A DNA stretch of 8,301 nt from the NCBI GenBank assembly GCA_903902945.1, contig CAIUWU010000165.1, positions 1 through 8,301 on the forward strand. The letters are read 5' to 3'. Below the pieces are notes generated by a model. That model saw only the letters and a program-made list of their open reading frames with translations. It was not told the origin of the DNA and did no database searches. Every line of letters begins with the position of its first letter. Position 1 is the stretch's first letter. Positions 1 to 5,523 of this stretch are shown here, in pieces. The translations under genes and the position numbers were made by a program. Source of the stretch: an uncultured Pseudomonadota bacterium. Lineage in GTDB: Bacteria > Pseudomonadota > Gammaproteobacteria > Methylococcales > Methylomonadaceae.

Positions 1-67
1 GGGTAGATACCTGCAGAGGCATTCTCCGCAAGCAAAATTTCGTACTAAACTGATCGCAAAGTAGAAA

Positions 68-379
68 CTACATTTCGAGAATGGTGCAATTGGCTGGAAA
101 AGCCAGTGCTTGTAGCTCCTGCTGGCAACGTTGATTGACCCCGGAAACGCGAAGAACCAAACCAGTAGAAAAAGCATCTGCTTTTCTCGTATCTTCACCG
201 TTGTGCCAAAGCAGTTGACCGGACCAGGAGGAAATCAGTGTCGCAAAGCCAGAATTGTCAGGAACCATATCGGTTGCACAATCCTGGTTTGGGTCAGACT
301 CAAGCAGGTCGCCGTTGAACCGCAACACACCATTTACTGCATCAAGCATGACTGCTTGGACGACTACCTGAACACCCAA
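68..379 (-). CDS. Possible small hypothetical protein, divergent from the RHS gene
   Basis: This is an open frame of 103 codons on the minus strand, starting at TTG (379) and ending at TAG (70-68). In its favour: a purine-rich SD-like GAGGGGGA (complement of 386-393) sits 6 nt before the TTG; first codon positions are purine-rich; and the composition is that of an ordinary soluble acidic protein (G, D, N, A, L, V), with pieces such as RFNGDLL and GQLLWHNGED. Against it: the frame is short, the start is non-ATG, and the plus strand in exactly the same codon triplets is also open. The first in-frame ATG (349) has no clear SD. The frame is closed by a stop at 421-419, so it cannot extend upstream. 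No signal peptide, membrane segment or known family was recognised. It could also be a degraded fragment of an older gene. No function is assigned. Confidence 0.35.
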   Translation of the reverse strand: MGVQVVVQAVMLDAVNGVLRFNGDLLESDPNQDCATDMVPDNSGFATLISSWSGQLLWHNGEDTRKADAFSTGLVLRVSGVNQRCQQELQALAFPANCTILEM

Positions 380-465
380 CTCAAGTCCCCCTCGGTCATG
401 ATACGTCTTGCGAAAGTCCTAATATTGTTCATATTCCTATTGATTTCGTCCTATAGGAGCAAAAA
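380..465. promoter_or_regulatory. Divergent spacer with a weak candidate promoter for the RHS gene
   Basis: This 86-bp AT-rich gap would hold the control region of the 466 gene, and of the minus ORF if that is real. The best plus-strand sigma70-like pair by eye is TTGCGA (408-413) and CATATT (430-435) with a 16-bp spacer. Each hexamer matches 4 of 6 consensus bases. It would place the transcript start a few bases after 440, just ahead of the ribosome binding site. An alternative -10, TAATAT at 420-425, has no matching -35. No operator-like palindrome was seen. The promoter call is weak. Confidence 0.2.
455..459 (+). promoter_or_regulatory. Ribosome binding site of the RHS/YD-repeat gene
   Basis: AGGAG lies 6 nt before the ATG at 466. 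It fixes the start, because the following codons give a complete signal peptide and no better start lies nearby. Confidence 0.85.
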
Positions 466-3400
466 ATGACCGTTCAAATCAGAAAAATCGGCGCTTGGAT
501 TATTTTGGCAACCGCACTATTAAGCAATAATTTTTTGGGGGTAATGGCTCAACAGTCATCCGTAGCCATTCCCGATCCCGTTCAGTCCATTGAATTTAAC
601 GTCCCTGCGGATACGGAGATAGATCCAATCAAGCTTATTGCAAGACCTGTCCGCCGGACGGTTACGGAAGACACCCAGAGTGTTGAACTGAGTTGGAATG
701 TCGTGCCACCCCAGCAGACCTGGGAAGGTTATCACATTTCCGCTTTTGACCCGGATGATTTGACAGCCCCGATTGCACAAACTCCGGTTGTAGATTCAAA
801 GGGATCGATTGTAGCGCCGGTCTCTGGACTCAGCTGTGAGAAGGCTTGCGAAGTGGTCCTGTCGCTTTATAAAGATGAAACTCAGGTTGCCAGCGATAGT
901 GCTTTCCTCTCACGCGCAAAAAAGATCAATGCCGCAAAAGATGGGGGTGAGCTAACTTCTGAAAACAGCAAAATAAAGATCAAATATGGCGCGGGTGTGC
1001 TGGGCCAAGATTTACGCTTTTATATCTCGGAACATGCACGCGCTGGACGCTCTCTGAGCGCCGACACGTTTGTGATTGAAGCTGAAACGGCTGCCGATGG
1101 AAAACCGGTTCATCTATTCAATGGCAGCATCGAAATATCCGTTTCTTACAATCCGAATGCGCTGGAGGGGGATGAACGAAGTTTGAGTCTCGCATATTTA
1201 GACGAGGAAACAAATTCGTGGAAATATCTTCCCACCACGGTGGATACGCAAAATCACGTTATTACCGCCCGTTCCAACCACTTGACCGTATTTGACCGGG
1301 ATAACAACGCAGTCGATAAGTATAAATTCAACGACCTATCCGCCTGGCAGACTTCTGATTTTACAGGAGCAGCAACCTATTCATATCCAATTAACATGCC
1401 GGCTGGACCCGGCGGTTTCACCCCATCCCTGACGCTGAACTACAACAGCAATATCCCGGATGGCGGTAGTTTTTACACCCAGGCATCCTGGGTCGGCATG
1501 GGGTGGGATCTTGAAGCGGGGTCCATCACGCGCAACACGCAAGGTACGGTAGATTTGAGTGATGACTTTTTTAGCATCAGTTTTGGCGGGGCAGCCGGCA
1601 TCCTGGTTCCATTGGTCAGCGGGCATGATAATTCGCTCAACCTGGATTATGTGGATTATGAAACTCAGAACCCGTCCTTTATGCGTATTCGGCGGTACAT
1701 GACTCGCAGCAGCGCGTCCGGTTACAGCGAAGATGTCGGGTATTGGAAGGTTTGGGATAAGACCGGCAACTTCTTCCTGTTCCAGGAGCGCATGCGCTAC
1801 TCGGTCTATGGTTACGATCCGCTGATTATTGAAAACCTGAAGTGGTTTGTTTCAACGGCGACCAGTGTATCCGGGAAGTCATTCACCTTCTTGTATGACA
1901 AAACCTACGCCGGACGCACAAACCAGGCGGACTCAAAAGGAAATCCGATCTGCGGGGCATGCTCCCTCGCAAACGATATTGAAGTGTATCTGAGAGAAAT
2001 TCGCTACCCCAATAACTATTTCCGGGTGGTGTTGGAGCGTGAAGCTCGCTATGACTACAGCCCCAACTGTTTTAACGACCAGTTCGCCCGCTGCACCAGC
2101 GATTCACAACGTTTGAAACGCATTTTGGTGAAGAATAATGCAGATGGAGATGCCGGCTTTGTGGGCGAAACCATTATTCACAAGACCGAGCTGAATTATG
2201 CAGCAAACAACCAACAAGGAGCTTCCACCCGGGTGTTCCCCGGCGTTAAATGGGTTGATGCGAATGGATATACCTCTACGCTGTTGAAAATACAGGAATA
2301 CGGTAGCGCCGGCGGTACTCTGCCGGCGTTGGAGTTTGTGTATGGCGACCGGATGCACCTGACGCAGGTCATCAACGGTTACAAAGGTAAGGTCGAGTTC
2401 GCCTATGAAACCGCTCCATGGCCAGCGGCTGGAAAGGCGACCCCATGGCCAATCGCAGGCTCGGATATCGCTAATACCAGCGTGACCAAATATAGTAAAG
2501 GTACCGCTTTGAGTGCAGGCGGCGGCGGTTCTTGTTTTGCGCAATGGGAAGGCTTGTCGGAAGGCTACTTCAGCCCGGGAAAGATGATCGGGATTGGGCT
2601 GTTATTTGGTTCGGATGGACATTCCGGGGAGACGTTGACATACACTATTTATGGTCCAAATGGGTTGACGGTTTCGAGCGGCGCGATTCCTTTGAGCGCC
2701 GTGGTGCCAAACGTTTCCGAAATGCTGTACATGCTGAAAATGCCCTATGATATGGCAAATGGCTCCTATTCGATTAGTTTTCAAGGTGCCGGTGGAGGTT
2801 GCTTTCTGGACTATGTTTCGATTGGAACGGTTGTAACACGCTACCGTGTAACAGCCAGGCATGTTTACCCGGATGCAACTACCACAAATAAGTACACCTA
2901 CACGTACACCTATACCGGACCGGCAGTCAACACGCAGAGCCTGTCGTATCTCTCCACATCTTACTTTGTTTATGACAAGACCCTGCGCAAACCATATTCC
3001 GAATTTCGCGGACATGCCACGGTTAAAGTAACCCAACCGGACTCCAGCTATGCTATCAGCACCTTTAACCAGACGGATCGGCTTTCCGGCACGGTTACCA
3101 ACGCTACCGCCTACAAGTCTACTGGTACAAAGATTTCAGAATCCATCAAGACGGTAAATACGCCTGTTCAGATTGTGACAAATGACAATGCGCTTGGCTA
3201 TCTGCCTTCGAAAGATGGGGTGGCTTTTGTCGATGCGAAGATTTGGTGGACGGGATTGGCTTCATCCGAGTCCCGCACCTATGCGCCAAATGGAACAGAC
3301 TATCTGGCGACCAAAACGGAAACAACCTACCTGTATGATGGAAATGGCAAGCCGGTATACGGGCTGCCACGGTATGTCAGAACGACTGAAAAGAACGGAA

Positions 3401-5445
3401 GCAACTGGGATTTGAGGACGAAAAGCTTTGTCAGCTACGTTTCCAATTACGGTATTTTTTCAGACACACAGTATGTGGTTGGACTTACCAATACCCAGGC
3501 GACTTGTTCCGTGGAAGGCAACGATACCACCGATACGCCTTATATGATGTGTGGCTCGACGGCATCCAATTACCTGAGCTTTTCACAAAATCTGTATGAC
3601 GGGTTAGGTCGGGTTTTGGAGGTGTATTCGCTGCTCGACTTCACCGGTGCGCCGGCAAACAGCCTTACCAACCGAAGCATGAATGCCAGCAAGGTTGAAT
3701 ACGATGCGACCTTTGGCTACGTCAATAAGTCTTATGCCGGCTACAAAATTGGGGCGAGTGCGGCTGTATATCCTGCGGATCGGGTGTCAGAAAGCTGCTA
3801 TGGTCAATCCACAGGCACAACCTGCACCAGCGATGGGATGGGAATGTTCCTGGGCTGGGAGAAAAATGCTCTTGGGCAGTACAGTCGTTTCAGTTACGAC
3901 TACACACTCGGCGGATTGCCCGCTTCGAAGACCGATCCAAACAACACGGTTACTTCGGTAAAGTATGACCAGTTCGGGCGCATCACAAAAGTGATCATGT
4001 CGGGCGACACCGAAACCCAGCCGACAATCCTATTCGCATATTTTGACCCGCCGGCTGGAAACACGACAAACTATTACACCCAGACCTCGGTAAAAAGAGC
4101 CTATAACGCAAGCCCTGTGCTGCAAACCAGAAAGGTTTACGACGGGATCGGACGGGTTATTCAAAATATATCAACCAATGTGGCAGTAACCCCAAACTCA
4201 ACGTCCGGCACATCCAACGTGGATGTTTATACCAATTATGCCTTTGATTTCTCCGGCAAAGTCACCACCACAACGATCCCAGCCGTAGACACAAACCTGG
4301 CATTAACGATCAAGTCCTTTGCCAACCTGACATCGGGTCCGAAAAGAACCGTAATCTATGACCAGTTGGGGCGGGCGGTGACTGCGACCGACACTGATGG
4401 AAATTCGACCACAACCTCTTACACCATGGACATGGCAAGCCGGCTGATGATTACCACGACCATCAATCCGGAAAACCAGAAATCTTCTTCAAAATCGGAT
4501 ATCTGGGGCAATGTAATTCAGGTGGTCGCGGCGGAAAATACTGCAAATCCGATTACCGCCAATTATGTGTATGACAGCGCCAACCGTATGACCTCGTATT
4601 CGATCAACTCCGTCAGCGGGACGGTTACTTATGATAATGCGGGTCGTAAGAAATCAACTACTGATCCGAGCATGGGGACTTGGGCTTACACCTATGATCT
4701 TTTTGGCAACGTCGCTACCCAGACCGACGCGCTAGGCTGCAAAGTCTTGATGTCCTACGATGTCTTGAACCGAGTAAAGTCCAAGGCATATGATATTTCG
4801 GCTGCGAACTGCTCTGGGGTCAGGAACAACAACAACTATGACCTCGGCTCCGGCAAGGGAAATGTGTACTTCACATACGATGAAAACAGTTCTTCCAATG
4901 CCGGTATTGGACATATGACGAAAATGGAAGATTTTACCGGGGTCACATACTGGACATACGACCGGCGCGGGCGAGTGACTTCAGAATCTCGCTCGCTCAC
5001 AGATCGGGTCGTAAACAAATCCCTCGGTTCTTATACTTCTTACTGGTCATACCTCCCGGATGATTCTGTCAGGCAAATGGTGTTACCCAACCGCAATGTA
5101 ATCACCTACACCTACGATTCGCAGGGGCGGGCTACTTCCAACGGGTATTTCAGTTCGTCAAAATATGACGAGAGCGGTCGGATGGTGAAAATCACGCTAC
5201 CAAACAGCCTGGATTTAGCCTGGTCATATCGCGGCTGGACTGACACGAATGACGCCGGACGCATGCAAAGGCAGACGGCTGCTTTCACCAGCCCGGCTCA
5301 GACAGTTCTGGACCTTACTTATGACTACGACAAAGTTGGTAACATCCTGACGATTGATGACAACTCATCATCCAAAGAACAGTTGACCTTCACCTATGAT
5401 GCCTTGAATCGTGTCCTCTCGGCTATCAGCACAGCCATCCAATAA
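466..5445 (+). CDS. Secreted SpvB/Tc-like YD-repeat (RHS family) protein lacking the RHS core and toxin tail
   Basis: The protein has 1659 residues. Seen, in order: a signal peptide (basic QIRK, hydrophobic 10-26, probable cleavage after VMA at 28); a beta-rich region (about 55-155) with a close Cys pair (C124, C128); a ZU5-like beta region (about 162-280, ending HLTVFDRD); an SpvB-type segment (about 300-352, YSYPINMPAGPGG then WVGMGWDLEAGSITR); a Tc-toxin-B-like middle with clustered Cys (496, 499, 535, 543), a jelly-roll-like insertion bracketed by C690 and C779, and EFRGHATVKV at 846; then about 14 YD repeats (1044-1649). In this family YD repeats wrap into a hollow beta shell that encloses a C-terminal toxin released at a conserved RHS core. 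Here the protein ends 10 residues after YDALNR, with no core, no DPxG-type cleavage motif and no toxin. No other frame after 5445 continues the repeats, so a single frameshift is unlikely. Many Cys residues fit an extracytoplasmic location. Role inferred: surface or secreted shell or adhesin. Family call strong; function uncertain. Confidence 0.9.
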   Translation: MTVQIRKIGAWIILATALLSNNFLGVMAQQSSVAIPDPVQSIEFNVPADTEIDPIKLIARPVRRTVTEDTQSVELSWNVVPPQQTWEGYHISAFDPDDLTAPIAQTPVVDSKGSIVAPVSGLSCEKACEVVLSLYKDETQVASDSAFLSRAKKINAAKDGGELTSENSKIKIKYGAGVLGQDLRFYISEHARAGRSLSADTFVIEAETAADGKPVHLFNGSIEISVSYNPNALEGDERSLSLAYLDEETNSWKYLPTTVDTQNHVITARSNHLTVFDRDNNAVDKYKFNDLSAWQTSDFTGAATYSYPINMPAGPGGFTPSLTLNYNSNIPDGGSFYTQASWVGMGWDLEAGSITRNTQGTVDLSDDFFSISFGGAAGILVPLVSGHDNSLNLDYVDYETQNPSFMRIRRYMTRSSASGYSEDVGYWKVWDKTGNFFLFQERMRYSVYGYDPLIIENLKWFVSTATSVSGKSFTFLYDKTYAGRTNQADSKGNPICGACSLANDIEVYLREIRYPNNYFRVVLEREARYDYSPNCFNDQFARCTSDSQRLKRILVKNNADGDAGFVGETIIHKTELNYAANNQQGASTRVFPGVKWVDANGYTSTLLKIQEYGSAGGTLPALEFVYGDRMHLTQVINGYKGKVEFAYETAPWPAAGKATPWPIAGSDIANTSVTKYSKGTALSAGGGGSCFAQWEGLSEGYFSPGKMIGIGLLFGSDGHSGETLTYTIYGPNGLTVSSGAIPLSAVVPNVSEMLYMLKMPYDMANGSYSISFQGAGGGCFLDYVSIGTVVTRYRVTARHVYPDATTTNKYTYTYTYTGPAVNTQSLSYLSTSYFVYDKTLRKPYSEFRGHATVKVTQPDSSYAISTFNQTDRLSGTVTNATAYKSTGTKISESIKTVNTPVQIVTNDNALGYLPSKDGVAFVDAKIWWTGLASSESRTYAPNGTDYLATKTETTYLYDGNGKPVYGLPRYVRTTEKNGSNWDLRTKSFVSYVSNYGIFSDTQYVVGLTNTQATCSVEGNDTTDTPYMMCGSTASNYLSFSQNLYDGLGRVLEVYSLLDFTGAPANSLTNRSMNASKVEYDATFGYVNKSYAGYKIGASAAVYPADRVSESCYGQSTGTTCTSDGMGMFLGWEKNALGQYSRFSYDYTLGGLPASKTDPNNTVTSVKYDQFGRITKVIMSGDTETQPTILFAYFDPPAGNTTNYYTQTSVKRAYNASPVLQTRKVYDGIGRVIQNISTNVAVTPNSTSGTSNVDVYTNYAFDFSGKVTTTTIPAVDTNLALTIKSFANLTSGPKRTVIYDQLGRAVTATDTDGNSTTTSYTMDMASRLMITTTINPENQKSSSKSDIWGNVIQVVAAENTANPITANYVYDSANRMTSYSINSVSGTVTYDNAGRKKSTTDPSMGTWAYTYDLFGNVATQTDALGCKVLMSYDVLNRVKSKAYDISAANCSGVRNNNNYDLGSGKGNVYFTYDENSSSNAGIGHMTKMEDFTGVTYWTYDRRGRVTSESRSLTDRVVNKSLGSYTSYWSYLPDDSVRQMVLPNRNVITYTYDSQGRATSNGYFSSSKYDESGRMVKITLPNSLDLAWSYRGWTDTNDAGRMQRQTAAFTSPAQTVLDLTYDYDKVGNILTIDDNSSSKEQLTFTYDALNRVLSAISTAIQ
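2416..2469 (+). repeat. 27-nt imperfect tandem duplication inside the RHS gene
   Basis: CCATGGCCA occurs at 2416-2424 and again 27 nt later at 2443-2451. The encoded peptide repeats as PWPAAG (651-656) and PWPIAG (660-665). The nine-codon spacing keeps the frame. It looks like a small in-frame slippage or duplication just upstream of the jelly-roll-like insertion. Confidence 0.5.
2518..2832 (+). other. Jelly-roll/CBM-like domain inserted in the Tc-like middle of the RHS protein
   Basis: Residues 685-789 open with GGGGSC (C690) and close with GGGCFLDYVSIG (C779). Glycine-flanked cysteines at both ends suggest a disulfide-clamped insert. The interior alternates beta-like strands (MIGIGLLFG, TLTYTIYG, GSYSISFQ), and the FLDYVSI ending resembles the last strand of many carbohydrate-binding jelly rolls. 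The sequence before it (INGYKGKVEFAYE) and after it (VVTRYRVTARHVYPD) reads as continuous RHS/Tc-type backbone, which supports an insertion. The fold is inferred by eye and the ligand is unknown. Confidence 0.5.
2893..2916 (+). repeat. Short hexamer repeat encoding (Tyr-Thr)4
   Basis: Four tandem near-identical hexamers of the form TACACN/TATACC encode YTYTYTYT at residues 810-817 of the RHS protein. The alternating pattern suits a beta strand. The third-base differences argue against recent slippage. Confidence 0.6.
3595..5412 (+). repeat. YD-repeat region of the RHS protein
   Basis: Residues 1044-1649 carry repeated YDxxGR/YDxxNR motifs: YDGLGR, YDQFGR, YDGIGR, YDQLGR, a variant MDMASR, YDSANR, YDNAGR, YDLFGN, YDVLNR, YDRRGR, YDSQGR, YDESGR, YDKVGN and a final YDALNR at 1644-1649. 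Spacing is loose in the first part and tighter (about 20-40 residues) towards the end. In RHS and Tc BC-component proteins these strands build a spiral shell. The repeats are diverged at the DNA level, so this is an old array rather than a recent expansion. Confidence 0.9.
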
Positions 5446-5450
5446 TTCAT

Positions 5451-5469
5451 TATTTTGATCATCAAAATA
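5451..5469. other. AT-rich perfect inverted repeat between the two large genes
   Basis: TATTTTGAT-C-ATCAAAATA is a perfect inverted repeat with 9-bp arms around one central base, beginning 6 nt after the RHS stop codon. As RNA it could form an 8-bp stem with a 3-nt loop, but it is nearly all A-U and has no following U-tract, so it is not a typical intrinsic terminator. The symmetry would suit a dimeric regulator's operator for the downstream gene, or a weak 3'-end stabilising hairpin. Neither role is demonstrated. Confidence 0.55.
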
Positions 5470-5512
5470 CCCTAAAGCATCAACTATGAAGTTAAGCAAA
5501 CTTTTCCATTAC

Positions 5513-5517
5513 GAGGA
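5513..5517 (+). promoter_or_regulatory. Ribosome binding site of the cadherin-repeat gene
   Basis: GAGGA lies 6 nt before the ATG at 5524, the same spacing as for the upstream gene. It selects this start over the ATG at 5486, which opens only a 13-codon frame. Confidence 0.85.
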
Positions 5518-5523
5518 TACGCC

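Noticed and set aside
1..67. Possible end of another gene or terminator at the extreme left
   Set aside because: No convincing hairpin, T-tract or coding pattern could be seen in this short stretch.
131..469. Plus-strand frame of 112 codons ahead of the RHS gene
   Set aside because: It has a TTG start without a clear Shine-Dalgarno, an unnatural Lys/Arg/Cys-rich composition, and uses the same triplets as the more protein-like minus-strand frame. Only its last 23 codons are kept, as a low-interest finding.
5451..5469. Palindrome as a rho-independent terminator of the RHS gene
   Set aside because: The stem is almost entirely A-T and no T-tract follows. A second weak stem (AAGTT/AACTT near 5489-5503, then TTTT) is only 5 bp and sits next to the ribosome binding site.
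5446..5523. Frameshift continuation of the RHS gene into the spacer
   Set aside because: All three forward frames meet stops quickly and none encodes further YD or RHS-core-like sequence.
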